Of a stretch of DNA of 64,000 bases, positions 1 to 12,113 are shown one piece after another. Each line of letters begins with the position of its first letter. The stretch's first letter is position 1. The DNA comes from Rhododendron vialii (taxonomy: Eukaryota; Streptophyta; Magnoliopsida; Ericales; Ericaceae), in contig NC_080568.1 in NCBI RefSeq assembly GCF_030253575.1, forward strand, positions 31,275,001 to 31,339,000, in the 5' to 3' direction. Under the pieces are notes generated by a model. It made no database searches, was not told where the DNA came from, and saw nothing but the letters and a program-made list of their open reading frames with translations. Both the position numbers and the translations under genes were made by a program.

Positions 1-1986
1 AATAATTTCCTAATTACTGGAAAGATTTATAGATGAGGATATCTACAGATGTATGGTCCCCAAAATGAAGTTGAAGATTCCCAAAATGAAAGTTGAAGAT
101 TTTGAGACTTTAGAAAGAGAAGTACAAAGCAAATGATTCCCGAATGTTCTTTTCTTTTTCTTTTTTTGCCGGACGATAGGATGTTAGTGGTTGCAACTGG
201 AGTCGAGCACCTCCATCAAGAGGACTCGAACTCAGTGCTGCATTGAAAACAAGCGTATGGATTGGGCCTTTTTCCTTGGTGGATTTTTATTGTTGCTGCT
301 AGTAGTAGTGGCCCATGAAAGAGGTTCTTTTGGTCTTTGCTGTTATCATGGGAACTCAAAATCCTTGGCTATAACATGATTTCGTTCACTATTTGAATGT
401 TCATTATCTGAAATAGTCGTTTTTTCTTGAAATTAGTTTTGGTTGTCTTTATTTATATACTTTAAATTTTCCAATGATCACTGTCACCAAATTTGCTCTA
501 GGCAATTGCTTAAAGGAAAACAATTGCAGCTTCTGTCATATGTTTTTGGAAACATAAACATTCATGGTTTTCATTTCATGTTTTATATATTAGCACATAT
601 GATTTTTTAGAATTTGCAACAATCTTATAAAATATTTTGGAAATGATTTTTTTTTTCAGCAGATGCAAAAAATGAGTTTTCAAATCATAAACCATATAAA
701 TATTTGAGAGTTTTGGAAAGTTTTCTGCGAAAGAGATTCCAAAAAGTGGCAACCTATGAAGCACCGGCACTCTTAGAGGCTAGCGTATCCTTGTGGCCGT
801 TGGACACAGAAAAAAAAAGAGTATGTTTCATTAAATATAATCAATTTTTTACGTGATGAGTCCGTTAAAATTAATTTTTTTAGGGTTATATGGTGGGGAC
901 ATGAGAGGGACACGACAGGTGTTACATACGCAATTTTTAAAATTTTGGGGGTAAATAAGTATTACTCCAAGTATTTTGGATTAAAAGTGTAATATGATGA
1001 ATATATGACACTTGTTTATACATATTGACGCTTCATGGTTCTACATATGACAATGTTTAAAGTAATTATATATTTTTTCGTGTCTGTGCCCCTTTTTGTA
1101 GAAATTTCTTGTCTGTATCTGTGCCACATAGATGCCAACCAAATAGAACCGAAGTTCGTAGCTAGCTTATATGAGGGAGGCATTTAGTATTTTTGCTTTG
1201 ATTCTCTTATGTTATGCTTTGTTTATATAGTGGAGCTTAGACTTGAATAGATGCCTTAGATTTAGGCCCAAGATCATTATATATTTGTTTGAAATTACAG
1301 CTTTGAGATGTGATAACACAACTTTTGCCCAATTAAAAAATGGATAGCAGTAATTTCCATTCATCCTTTCTTGACCATAAGCTACGTTCACACTTAACAA
1401 CCACTTTTATAATTCAGCAAGTTGTTTCCAAACCTTGTTTTCGGATCTGTGTCAATATATTTATCTTCCTTTTTCCATTAGAAAAAAGAAAGAACCTGTA
1501 AAATAGCTTAAAAGATTCCATTTTGATGATGGGAAACCTATGGAGATTATTGAAATCGGTCGGCCGCATATTATATTTATCTTCCTTCTTCTTTTTATAA
1601 TCACTTATCTTCATCACAGTGGTTGATAATGCTCCAGTTTTAGTCCAAAATCTTTGAAAGTACTGTATCACCTAGCAACCAAGGGTCCCAGGAAATCTTG
1701 GGTCCGGGTTTCGACTTCCACCGGCGTGCAATCGATTTCTGTGTTGGGTTCGTCCATACGGGGCCTCCTTGGTCCGGGTTTAATTGGGTCCTCCGCCAGT
1801 AGATGGTGGGATTGGTCGGCCCATTATATCGGCTATTGAATTCCACATAAAAGTTTTTTAACTTCGGTTTTTGAGATCCATTTCGGTTCTTAAACAATAT
1901 ATAAACGCAACTTGGCCAATATATTATCAAAGATTCCTGTAGTGGTGGGCTACATCCACTAGGCTAAATCCACTTGAAGACACAGG
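1..1986. other. AT-rich non-coding sequence at left edge
   Basis: I see no convincing exon in this stretch. It is AT-rich, and the open frames are short and show no family resemblance. A short GC-richer patch at about 1660-1840 is open on both strands but resembles nothing I know. If the exon at 2465-2670 belongs to a gene entering from the left, some of this may be its intron or promoter. Confidence 0.4.
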
Positions 1987-1990
1987 TATT

Positions 1991-2290
1991 AAATGTCACA
2001 ATTATGTGTGCTAAGACCCCATTAACTGGGTGTAATGAGCTCTAGCTGCTTTCAACCCAAATGATTAGCCTCCTTGTGAATGTCTCCAGTGGGATTATAG
2101 TATACAAATGTGTCCGTACTCGTAAAACGGGAAATAATTACTTAAAAAATAAGAATTTTTGCGGAACGGGACCTAAATGTCACAATTATGGGTGCTAAGA
2201 CCCCATTAACTAGGTGTCTAGCTGCTTTCAACCCAAATGATTAGCCTCCTTGTGAATGTCTCCAGTAGGATTATAGTATACGTATACTAT
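1991..2290. repeat. Direct duplication, about 115 bp, two copies
   Basis: A segment starting AAATGTCACAATTATG occurs at about 1991-2105 and again at about 2175-2285. The copies are 184 bp apart and nearly identical, with small differences such as a short insertion (TAATGAGC) in the first copy. Both end at GGATTATAGTATAC. The sequence shows a local direct duplication, and no coding potential is evident. Confidence 0.75.
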
Positions 2291-2464
2291 TGACCACCAA
2301 AAGATTAAATTAGGTGTGCAAATTCGGAAGGATTGTGGTAATACCATATTCTGTTTATCATTGGAAATTGTCATGGTGTCGTCTTCACTTTGCTATTGAA
2401 TCTGTCTTTTTTCCCTCGGAAATATGCGTAGATCGCTTACGTGCTACTGTATGGTTCTGGACAG

Positions 2465-2670
2465 GAGGCGGGCTGCTAAAGCTTCATGATGATATACAAA
2501 CCTGCGGATATGAGGACGTGCAAGTGATGTGGGAAATGCTCAGGAGATCAGACTCGGATTTGACATCAAACCAGACGACCAAGCGTAAGCAACGGCCTTT
2601 CTGGAGGGTTTTCGTGTTGTCCAATTCCAACCGTAGTGATTCCTCATCGTTCACCCCATCTCATGCTTAA
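2465..2670 (+). CDS. Probable last coding exon of a conserved plant protein of unknown function
   Basis: The plus frame closing with TAA at 2668-2670 reads like real protein. It contains the block KLHDDIQTCGYEDVQVMWEM followed by a basic RKQRPFWRVFV stretch and a Ser-rich tail. I recall similar blocks in small plant proteins of unknown function but cannot name the family. A possible splice acceptor (GGACAG before GAGGCGGGC) sits at 2464, so the exon would begin in mid-codon at 2465. No matching upstream exon was found in the first 2.4 kb. The gene may therefore start left of the window, or this may be a gene fragment. The role is not known. Confidence 0.5.
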
Positions 2671-5207
2671 ATCAGTTGGTACAGTACTATGGAGCTGCTA
2701 TACAAGCGGGTCCATATCAGGTCGACTACGGATTATGTACCTATATTACCTCTGCTGCCGGTGTAAGAGTACTACCACAGTGACAAAGTCGTTTTGTAAA
2801 TATGTTGTGTTTTGTCATCACCCACAATCAAGTCATGCAGTTCCAAGTGGATGAAATAGAAGAGCTGCGAATAAGTTGATTGTAGTGGTGTGAAGTTAAA
2901 ATGCTTGTAAAAGCTGCATTTATAGAAATGGAGGACATTTGTACTCCAGATGAAAGCGGATCCAACGGCTAGCTTTAAGGCCTACTTTAACTTGTTTCTC
3001 CTTCGGTGTTGTTTTACTATTTGGCAATTATGAACCAATTCCGCGTGAATGCATGGACAGGTGGGTTAATTTCATCTGCTTTAACTTGTGTTGTGTCGTA
3101 TTTCATTTCCGGAATTATGCTACTAAGAGTGAGGATTGATTTGATCTGTGTCAATACTTGTGGAACTGTAACGATGATTTTTGCCAGAATTTCAGCATTC
3201 AAAGAAGGATGAAAGAAATTGGTGCATTGAATTTTGGTTTCCATACTGGGACTCAACATTGCAAGTTACAATAGGTTTGTAGACTAGTAATACTGCATGC
3301 CGTAAGCATCATGGCAGATTCATGGTGTTTTGTAGTGCTATAGATGTAGGCATTCTTGTGCTTGGGGCAACTGATCCAGTACAAACCAGCTTGGGCTAGT
3401 TGCTGATCGAAAACTATACTAAGAACACAAAGATAGATGAAGACACTGCCATGGATATTGAACTGGTATATATTGCAGATACGTGCATGAAATTGATCCA
3501 AGTTTTGTTTAGGGGCACGCCACCATCTCAATGACAAGATTACATAATCAAATTAAGGCTGTGTTCTATGCAATGGTATTGCTCGCTGATGCTACATAAC
3601 AGGCACAAGTTCCCAAACACTGGCATCGAAGACCGACTTTTTTCAATTAAAACTTGTCACCGAAACCCAGGTGTTTTCAGTGAGGGAAGCCAGACATTGT
3701 TCAATAACTGCACGCTCATACTGAAGTGAGGTGAGGGTACCACGGCAAGACTAGGGCAGTTGCTGAGGTCCGGTATCCCTATCCTAACACTAAAGGGGGA
3801 TTTCTCTAGGGGCACCGGGCAGCCCCCACATGCCACTGCTGTGTGTTTTACGGTGCAATGACAGGCCCCTTAATATATCAGATAAAGGTGGTTTCTCTGC
3901 CCAGGTCTCTAGTCCCGTACTAATATTTTGATTACTCATGGATTTGGGTAGTTTCGGTTACGCATGTCAGACACGTAAGTTGGTTTGGCTTAGGTTCTTG
4001 GAATGAGTGTTTTCCCTGGTAGCTCTTATTGCATCCTGTAGAAAGAGCTCACAGACTTTTTTTTTCTCTCTCATATTCACTAAGACTTAAATGATCCCAT
4101 TTGTCCCTTTCTGATCTTTCTAATGATGCAGAACACAAAAAACTGAAAGGAAAAAAGGTGTATAACGGTAGCAACTTGATAAATATATCTTGTAAATGAA
4201 ACGGATATCCGGTGTCTGAGACAGCATATGGCAGCAATATGCTCAATATAGCTAGTACTGGGAATTTGTCAAATGATGGTCGTATATGCCATACATAACA
4301 CACCTTTCATCCCCCATCTACAATTACAAACATATGCCTAGTGCTGAAGAGATTCAAGCATCGATGCACTCATAACTGATGAACAACTTGTATTAAAGGA
4401 GAAGGAACGGATATCCTTAGGTAACAAAAACTTCCTGACTGCATTTTACAAACCGATCGACTATGTGATATTTGTTGCCCGAAAAGGAAATTTCAGATAT
4501 CTTCCATACCCAAGAAGTAAGTCGTTGGGAGTCTTCAACCATGCAACTGCACATCTAACTCAAGAATGCAAGGAATGAAGACAGACAAGCTATTCTTTTA
4601 CCCATTGAGTAAAATTAAAATCTGCAATGCAAGAAAGCAGCTAAAGTTCACTAACTGCAGCACAAACACCAGGTTAAACTCAAAACGAACAATGTTGTAT
4701 CGTCGAGGATAATCTTGATAAAACACGTCGTTAACACCGAGATAACAATCAATTCCTAGTGTTGAAAATACATACACAACAACTTTTACATTCAACTTGA
4801 GCTTCCTACCAGACTTACATAAATTATTCCCGCAAAAATGTTACTAATCCTCCACTTAATGGGCTGTAAAAACTACAACGGAAGTCAAAAAACAAAAACA
4901 AAAATGCAGTGAGACATGCTAATAATACAACAATGCAACCATATTTGGGATCATTTTCTTCAAGTCCCATTGATTGGTTGCTTATAAATTCTGTATTGCT
5001 GGCCGGGGACACTAAATCTGAGATTTCGTATTCTGAACCCCATCATCTTTTCAGGGCGAAGCTTATCCTTGAGGGCAGTAGAGTGGCGCAGAAAGGCAAT
5101 GAAAGCATGCATCAACATGCCCAAAAGGCCCCCGAAAGAAGCATGCCCTTAGAACGGGTAATGGCCAACCCAATTAAAGCAAGCACACTTGAATTTGGCA
5201 TCCTTTT
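2671..5207. other. Intergenic stretch with probable 3' UTRs
   Basis: No exon is supported here. The first several hundred bases are probably 3' UTR of the exon ending at 2670. The last few hundred bases before 5208 are probably 3' UTR of the minus-strand ADA1-like gene. The open frames in between are short and unlike any family I know. Confidence 0.4.
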
Positions 5208-6368
5208 TCATTCTTCAAATGCATTTGTACATATTCTCTCCAGCAGTATTGGCCAGTCTTCGCCAAGTTGCTGTGGGTTCACCTCCATTGCAACTCTGAA
5301 ATCTAGCAACGATATGGGACAATCGAGTTTCCTTTCTTGTATGCTTTCCATAGGATTACCTCTACTTTGCATATGAAGATGATGACCTGGCCTAACACCA
5401 TTAACAAGCTTCAAATGAGTCTGGTTCTTGTTTGTACTACTCCTAAATTCTTGTCCTGACCTTGCCCCCACTAGTTCAATGCATGATGTAACTAAACCCT
5501 TTAAGTAAACATCCAAACCCTTGTTCAAAAAGTTGGCACAGTCCATTGTCACCCCTTCAAGGCCTTGTGCTACAGCAATCTGCTCCATCCGTTGCCTCAA
5601 TGTTGCGGTGTCCAACAAACTACCGCTGTTGAATAAGCTGGCACAATTACTACTACTTGCCGAAGGCATTGTTCTGCGGGCTCCACCAACACTAACTTGG
5701 CATAATGGAACCCCAAGTGGGGCACTGAGTGAACTCCTAGAAAAGCCATCTCTCCGATCTTCCAAACGTGCCGCTTCGACTGGGTCTTTGCTATGTAAAG
5801 AAACTGAGCCATCTGTATATCTCTTTGTTGACGAGACATTGCCAGAGGGGAAATGTGAAACCTCACGTTCAGTTTCTTCCGCTTGCTCTGCATGTCCTTG
5901 ATGATGCTGCACCGGCCATCGAATTTCATGTGGAGTCAAATCCCCATTTTCCAAAACAACAGAATTGCTGCTCTTTGTGTTTGCATTTGGGCCAAAAGCA
6001 TTGTGATGATCAAAGGTGTTGCGATCACGTATTTCTGTCCTGACCTTCCGGGTTGAAACTGCTCGAATGTCTCCATTCGACAAAAAAGATGGATTTGACA
6101 CACTATGCTTGTCAAGAGTTGGCGGTGGGGCTTTTGCACTACAAGCATTTTTCAGAATGGAACGAATGAATTGATTATGCAGTGAAATATTCTCTCTCCC
6201 AACAATCTGAAGGCAAAGCTTATTGAACTCAACCTTGCTTAGCTTCAAATTCAGAAACCTATTCAAATAGAAAAAATATCGGTTTGATCCCTCCAGCCCG
6301 AGTTTCTTAACTACCTGAGCTTTCAATTCAACAAGATTGACCCGTTGGTGCTGATTCGGTGGTGGCAT
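5208..6368 (-). CDS. ADA1: SAGA complex subunit ADA1-like (SAGA-Tad1 domain) protein
   Basis: A single uninterrupted frame encodes 386 aa from an ATG at 6368. Residues about 10-80 carry the block typical of plant Hfi1/ADA1/TADA1 proteins (ELKAQVVKKLG, then RYFFYLNRFL and GRENISLHNQFIRSIL). A second conserved block lies near residues 255-310 (LRQRMEQIAVAQGL, NFLNKGLDVYLKGL). The C-terminus has PISLLDFRVAME and NPQQLGEDWP. ADA1 is a structural subunit of the SAGA histone acetyltransferase coactivator, acting in the nucleus; this role is family knowledge. The coding region lacks introns, and the length fits plant homologues. The 5' leader is rich in CT runs up to about 7260. The middle is Ser-rich and probably disordered. 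Confidence 0.9.
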   Translation of the reverse strand: MPPPNQHQRVNLVELKAQVVKKLGLEGSNRYFFYLNRFLNLKLSKVEFNKLCLQIVGRENISLHNQFIRSILKNACSAKAPPPTLDKHSVSNPSFLSNGDIRAVSTRKVRTEIRDRNTFDHHNAFGPNANTKSSNSVVLENGDLTPHEIRWPVQHHQGHAEQAEETEREVSHFPSGNVSSTKRYTDGSVSLHSKDPVEAARLEDRRDGFSRSSLSAPLGVPLCQVSVGGARRTMPSASSSNCASLFNSGSLLDTATLRQRMEQIAVAQGLEGVTMDCANFLNKGLDVYLKGLVTSCIELVGARSGQEFRSSTNKNQTHLKLVNGVRPGHHLHMQSRGNPMESIQERKLDCPISLLDFRVAMEVNPQQLGEDWPILLERICTNAFEE

Positions 6369-7290
6369 TTCTTAACAACAAACAAGGCCGCAAAAATTTC
6401 CACAGCCACAACACAAAACCCTAAGGCCCCAATTTCACTTCTAAGTTAGGGTTTTGCTCTTTCTTCCAAAAATCCATCTTCCAAACAAGCTTTAATCTCT
6501 CCCCACGCAAACCCAAAACCAGTGAGTCGAAGCACATCTTCAGAAATTGAAGCAAGACAATATCAAGATTGGAGGGTTTTGAGTCCAAAACCAGAGATCT
6601 CAATTTCCAACTAACTCTCCCTCCAAAACCAATAGCATAAATTTTGAATTACAATTCACCAAACTCAAACCCTAATCCAAATTACTCCAATAACACCCAA
6701 AAAAAAGCTCCTATTTTTCAACCATGAAGTCCCAAACCCAACACAGATACCTCTCTTTAACACCAAGTAAACCCCCAATTTCCTACACGCTAATCAACTT
6801 ACACTCCAAATTAACCTCTCCAAAACCACTAAAAGATTGAATTTTGATTCTGGGTTTTGACTTAAATTTCCCCTTGCTAAGAAAGATTCAATTTTTATCA
6901 ACAAGAGAGATTCAAGATTCTAGAGAGAGAAAACTGCAGTATTTGTAAAGAGAGAAAATTTGATGGCCTGACCTCCCTTCAGAATCTGATAGAAACTTGA
7001 AATTCAGATAAGGAAGAGCTTCGGTGGAGACTTGCTCGTGGAAATCCTTGTAGCTTCTTCCTCCATTGCTCGTTCAATCGCTTTCTTTGCTGTCTCTCTC
7101 TCCCAGCATTTAGATTTCGCCTTACTTTCTCTCACTAAAAGTCGCTGAATCTCTGTATATACATATCTCTCTCTCTAAATCGGAGATTGAAGAATCCAAC
7201 CCCTCTGTATGTCTCTCTCTCTCTCCGATCGCTCTTTCTCTCTCTCCGACTCTTTTTTCGTTTGTGTGTCTGTACAGAGTAAATGATTTT
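6369..7290 (-). promoter_or_regulatory. 5' leader and promoter-proximal region of the ADA1-like gene
   Basis: Between the ATG and about 7290 the sequence is pyrimidine/purine-biased, with (CT)n-type runs at about 7085-7260, as is common in plant leaders. No upstream exon of known type is seen. A spliced leader is possible, but I cannot fix its borders. Confidence 0.35.
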
Positions 7291-8154
7291 TATTTTTTTA
7301 GCAAATTTTACTCAGAAAAAAGAGAGAGAAAACACGCGTCTGGCTTCGAGTGGTGTGCACTCGCCGCCTTGTGACTGTCCAATGGGCAAGGACGCGACTG
7401 GGTTTTGTTGGGCAAGTGGATTCAGAGCGCGTGGTCTTTGCTTTATTTTGGAAAAATCTAAAATCAAGTGGATTTCTTTGATAAAATTTAAAAAAAATAA
7501 ACACCACCATTGATGAATTTTTTAAGCCAAAAAGTTTTTCGATAGTACATTCAACCTTAACATGACATATACTCCTATTTTTGTTTATTTATTTGTGTTT
7601 TATGACGACAACAACGACAATAAATGATGTATAACAGTAGTATGGTGAATCAGTGATGATGGTGATAGTATAAGAGGAGAGGTGATGGTATTGGTGGTTA
7701 GGGTATGGAGGAAAAGTGGTGGCAGCAGCGGTGGATTAATGGCAGTGATGGTATGCAAATGGTGGTGGTGGTGTTGTTGAATAGGTGATGGTTTGGTAAC
7801 CAACAAATGAACCCTTAACTAGTAGTAGCACTTAAACTTGTGCAGTAGGTTCCATAGAGTATGGTCTTTGCTCTAAAACCCTAGTTGGAAGTAGGAGAGA
7901 GGACACCCAACAGTAACCAAAAAAGAATAGAGGTTATGCTAATCTCTTTTTTTCCCTTATCTATTAACAGGAAATGGTCGTTGAAGACAGTTATTTTTTC
8001 CTCTTTAGTATAACAGATAAATTCTAGTTCTTGTTATTTTGGGGTGGGGGGGTTTTGGCTCCAACCATGCATTGTCACCTGAAGTATCCAAGACTAGAAA
8101 CCAGGTTTGTCTCTTGTACCTTTTCTTTTCACTTTCTTCCGGTTCCAATGAAAT

Positions 8155-8195
<41 letters not shown>

Positions 8196-8229
8196 TCCTT
8201 CCTTTTTATCAATGATATTTATATTGTTG
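7291..8229. other. Intergenic; GTG-rich stretch and CT microsatellite
   Basis: No gene is supported. A stretch rich in GTG/GGT triplets lies at about 7650-7790 and reads as His-rich on the minus strand, but it looks like simple sequence. A (CT)n microsatellite occupies about 8157-8192. Confidence 0.5.
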
Positions 8230-9125
8230 AAATAGTTAGATTAACACATTAAAAAAAGAGTTAAACTCTTGTCGTTGGCCAAAGCTGTTGGCAAATAGTT
8301 CTCTCTTCTACTTGTAAGGGGAAAAATCCTTTTATAGTTGGATGACACTCTTTGAGATCAAACAACACGTGACAACCTCGCCGGAACCCTAAAACCTGCA
8401 ACACAAACACAGGTGAACACACATTTGTCTCTCGTTGGCAAAGGCTCTCCGATGCCTAAGTTAATATTCGTACTAAAAATCCTAGTTTCGTAAGGAAGAC
8501 AATAATATCATAATTGCACAAAGCATACCTTTCCCATTAGGTTTATCTAGTATTTATAGACTTTGTGCAAGTTGCTATCCAAGTACCATCATTGCCCTGG
8601 GTTTCCTATTTCGTATAGGAAACCCTAGCCTTTCTGGGATTTCTTTCCCCCAATAAGCCAAAGTTCTATTCTCATTAGGAACCCTTTTATATGGAATTCG
8701 TTCCATACTAGAGCTCTATTTCTACCCATTATGGCAGAATATATCGTTCTCATATTCGTGGGATCCGCCCCTATCAAAGGAGCCCATTCTTGAATATTTC
8801 AGATTGGGTCAATACCTCGCGATCGTACCTTTTGCTCGGCAATCATGTTAAGATCCGTTACTTACTATCGTCCTTTGATGACCTTGCTCGGCCTTACGCT
8901 CCCCCTCTCGCGGGGCTGCTGTGCTGCCTTGTGTACCGTTTCGTTTGCACCCCTCGTGGTGCTTCCGGGCTTCATAATGTCCAACTATTATCCTCTACGA
9001 TGCACCCTCACATGGTGTTCTTACCGTTTCCACGTGTATCGCACGTGCTCGGGTATGATTTTTCTAGCTCGAGAAAACCCCACCACATTGCTTATTCCCT
9101 CTTTTGTTTATGTCTTTGTTTAACA
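8230..9125. mobile_element. Probable degenerate LTR of a Gypsy-type retrotransposon
   Basis: The segment has features I associate with plant LTRs: a start of TGTTGAAATAG, the text CACGTGACAACCTCGCCGG, a CTCTCCGATGCCTAAGTTA block, and a TATTTATAG-type TATA region near 8550. It ends near TGTTTAACA. I could not find a matching target duplication, a primer-binding site or gag/pol, so it would be a solo or truncated LTR. The call rests on recalled sequence style and is only moderately sure. Confidence 0.4.
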
Positions 9126-9509
9126 TTAGATTAGAAAAGCATCACAAGAGATCAATTTTTTTTTTTTTAAACACAGAAGGGTAAGAGAATAATTCCACTT
9201 ACCACCTCCACTAAGTAATCGTTAACTAGGAGGAGTATGACGACGCTCTTAAACACATATAAGAGATCAAACTTATAGAACTAAAACAATTGATTCGGTT
9301 AGGAGAAAAAAGGATTGCCCAAGTAATAATGCGCTCCCCTTATATTGATAAGGAGAGATAAGGTTCTGGTATCAAGTCTCATCATAGCATCCCATTCCCC
9401 ACCTCCCCGGTTAGGACAAAGTGGGTTTGTTGCGTGTGTATACACACACAAAATGATTTAGTTTGAGTTTTGTAAATGTATTGACGAAATACATATTGTA
9501 ATCTGTAAG

Positions 9510-10016
9510 TAGGGATGTCAATTTAACCATTCCGCTTAACCCTACCCGAGGCAGTTCCCCGAACATTTTTTTTTTTCAAGTTTGGGGATGAATTTGGCGG
9601 GATTTTTTTTCAAGTTTGGGGATGAATTTGGAATCCCGCCTCATTACCTGCTCCTTAGCTATCCCGATATTGGTTATATTCCAATCAAAATATTTTAGGG
9701 TCACAGACTAGGGAATTCAGGATAAGTATACAAATTAGTAACACTTTAATTAGAAAATTTAGGATGTATCACAGAAAATTTAGGGTGCTTTTGCGAAATA
9801 CAAGAAAGACAATGGAATAGACGAATTGAAGTATAGATATAAAGTGCGAAAATTTATAAAGCGCGAAAATAAATTACCCGTCTAGCGCGGGGATGGGATG
9901 AGGTCAAAACCATTCTCCAGTAAAACTTGGGACGGGATTGAGAAATAGTGACATATTTGGAGATTGGGAACAGGATGAGCGAAACCTGCCCAAACCCTAC
10001 CCCATTGCCAACCCTA
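9510..10016. mobile_element. Degenerate hAT-like non-autonomous element
   Basis: The left end TAGGGATGTCAATTTAACC and the right end (inverse complement TAGGGTTGGCAATGGGG) form imperfect terminal inverted repeats of a style common in plant hAT elements. Candidate 8-bp flanks (TCTGTAAG and TCTATTCA) share only part of their sequence, so the copy is old or its edge is wrong. It holds no open frame. A 33-bp segment, CAAGTTTGGGGATGAATTTG, is duplicated internally at about 9578-9631. Confidence 0.4.
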
Positions 10017-10100
10017 TCTATTCAAGTGAATTCCAAATTTATCCTGCCCAAACCCTACCCCATTGCCAACCCCATCTATTCAAGTGAATTCCAAATTTAT
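9985..10100. repeat. 58-bp tandem duplication
   Basis: Two copies, at 9985-10042 and 10043-10100, begin CCTGCCCAAACCCTACCCC and differ at about one base. The duplication copies the right edge of the hAT-like element together with flanking DNA. Confidence 0.85.
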
Positions 10101-11339
10101 CCCATAAAAGATTGAGAGGCAAGGAATCACCCACTCCCGTTCACGTGACAAACCGAAAATCGTTAGGTCCCGTATTCAGATATATAAGCAAGCAAACTTT
10201 CAAGGAACACGAAAGATGTAAAAACAATCCATCACAGTGTAAAGATTTATATGTATATCAATTCATTGCTGGGTATTTGACGGTAGCTATCACATTTAAA
10301 ATGACATCGATATATGAAGAGTCAATCCACCAAAGATGGCATTGCTGGGAAAAGTAACAAAAAGGAAGAAAAAAATATACTTATGCAGAAAGAAGTTCCA
10401 GACTCACTGGTTGCTAACTTCTTTCAATTTTTCTTCCCACTGCCAAAATATTGCTCCAAAATAATGCATAATTGGCAATTCCGCGAATGAATCTGCCTTC
10501 AAACTAAAATCCTGGCAAGAATTCACCATGAAGCACCAGACCTAGAATGAAATAAAGAGTACCTGCAAAAGATACAATCTCAGCTGTCCAAAGACGAAAT
10601 CCCTTCTACCCAGAAACAAAGACATGGAAAGAGATGCAGATATCAAATACATACAGATATATAAAGTATATACACACACGGTATATCCATAGGACTAGGA
10701 TGAATAAATGAGAATTCAATATTCCTTTTCTTTCTTCTTTTTTTAGTACATGCGAGAAACCTAATATAAACTCTCCCAAGTAGTGGGGAATGGGACCCCA
10801 CGATGAGAAACGAACCTAGGACCTAATCCTGGTATCCCCTTGCCAATTGTTTATTCCTTCGTTCTCAAAATTTAGATATTCCTTGAGTTCAAATTGACTG
10901 CTGTAACAAAAATGGGAATCAAACCAACTAATGTATACTATTTCCTGTTAATGTAATCTTCAGGGTTTGAGGCAACTCACCAACCTATACCACCATCAAA
11001 GTAAATATTTTGCACCAATAGTGCTCTCATTTCAGGAATTTCGTATGGAAAATATTTATTGTTTTTCTAGCATGTATGAACAAATTTGCAATAACAAAAG
11101 AAAGAGAAAACCCACCAAAGTCTATACCACGCAGCAATAAGCTTGTTCAAGAGACACTACAAAGTCCAAAAACAGGTCCAAGGAAGGATTCGCCTTCCCA
11201 TCCCATCCCTATAGACAATTATAATATAGGCTCCTCTATACCGTCAAAAAGACCTTCAATTTCCTTCCCCAGAATAAGCCATAAATGCTAAATGAAGCTA
11301 GCAACCGCACTTTTGTCGCTTTCTTCCAACAGAGCCCCT
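10101..11339. other. Intergenic, no gene seen
   Basis: Nothing coding is supported. A patch at about 10760-10850, read on the minus strand, looks like the tail of a tRNA-derived or other short interspersed repeat, but the promoter boxes are too poor to call. Confidence 0.4.
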
Positions 11340-11700
11340 AAAAAAGGACTTACATCAAAAAGACCTACTTTGCTGCCTTCCACTCCAACACATCCTGCCT
11401 TTGCCTAATGTGTCTCACCCTAGATAGTCTTTCTAATTGACCAGCCAACTATTCCAATGTTGTAGATATCTTCTAAAAGAAACATTCCAAATGCCTGATG
11501 TCACTCCATTCAAAAGAAAAACTTTAACCTTGTAGTCCTCCACAGCCACTTCCCTATCCACTGCAATCAGAAACCATGTCTGAAACTCCAGTTCAAGCCT
11601 AAGATTCCCACAGTAAATGTCACTCCAAAACTTCAACTCCCAGCCTTTAAGGATATGCCCTTCCATAAGACAAAGAAGTCTCACCAGAAGACCAACTTCC
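11340..11700 (-). pseudogene. Remnant of an L1-type LINE (C-terminal end of reverse transcriptase ORF)
   Basis: The minus-strand reading contains WELKFWSDIYCGN, then about 50 residues later GIWNVSFRRYLQHWNSWLV, and then, past a stop, DVLEWKAAK. This order matches the region downstream of the reverse transcriptase in plant L1 elements: a typical RFWEDxWCG motif, then WNPxFxRxLNDWE, then a WK block before the zinc-finger end. The frame is broken by stops and no reverse transcriptase core is present, so this is a short dead fragment. The comparison is from memory. Confidence 0.5.
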
Positions 11701-12113
11701 TCATCCTAAGCAAGAACCTGTCTCCTCCAGAGCTCCACTCAAAACACAGATTGGCAAAGACATTTTGCGTAATACTAATACTTGTTGGTGGAACGTGACA
11801 TCTTGTCACAATGAGGGAGGGAGGTGTAAATATTAAAAACCTTTACCCAGGTATGATGCAAATTTCTAAGGTATACACCTCATTCACCTTGGAAAAAATT
11901 GAATCACATAGAATATGCATGCACTTGTGCATGTCTCGTGCATGCGCCCGTGTGTGTGAGAGAGAGAATGCATATGCACATTCTCCATGTTAAATGATGA
12001 TTGCTGAATGGAGTAAACCACAGATGTAGGTAAAGATGGCAGATGTATGAGGTATTACATGTTGCTCAGTGAAGTACCTGTACATAGATAGGCACCAGAA
12101 CAGAGGATGCATT

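Noticed and set aside
7600..7806. His/Pro/Leu-rich minus-strand frame
   Set aside because: It arises from GTG/GGT-rich simple sequence and shows no conserved pattern.
8230..9125. Complete solo LTR with target duplication
   Set aside because: The TG...CA-like ends exist, but the flanking five bases do not match, so only a degenerate LTR is called.
8790..9134. 114-codon plus-strand frame
   Set aside because: It lies in LTR-like sequence, overlaps a second open frame, and resembles no protein.
11433..11684. 83-codon minus-strand frame as an intact gene
   Set aside because: It fits a broken LINE fragment; the homologous reading continues past the stop.
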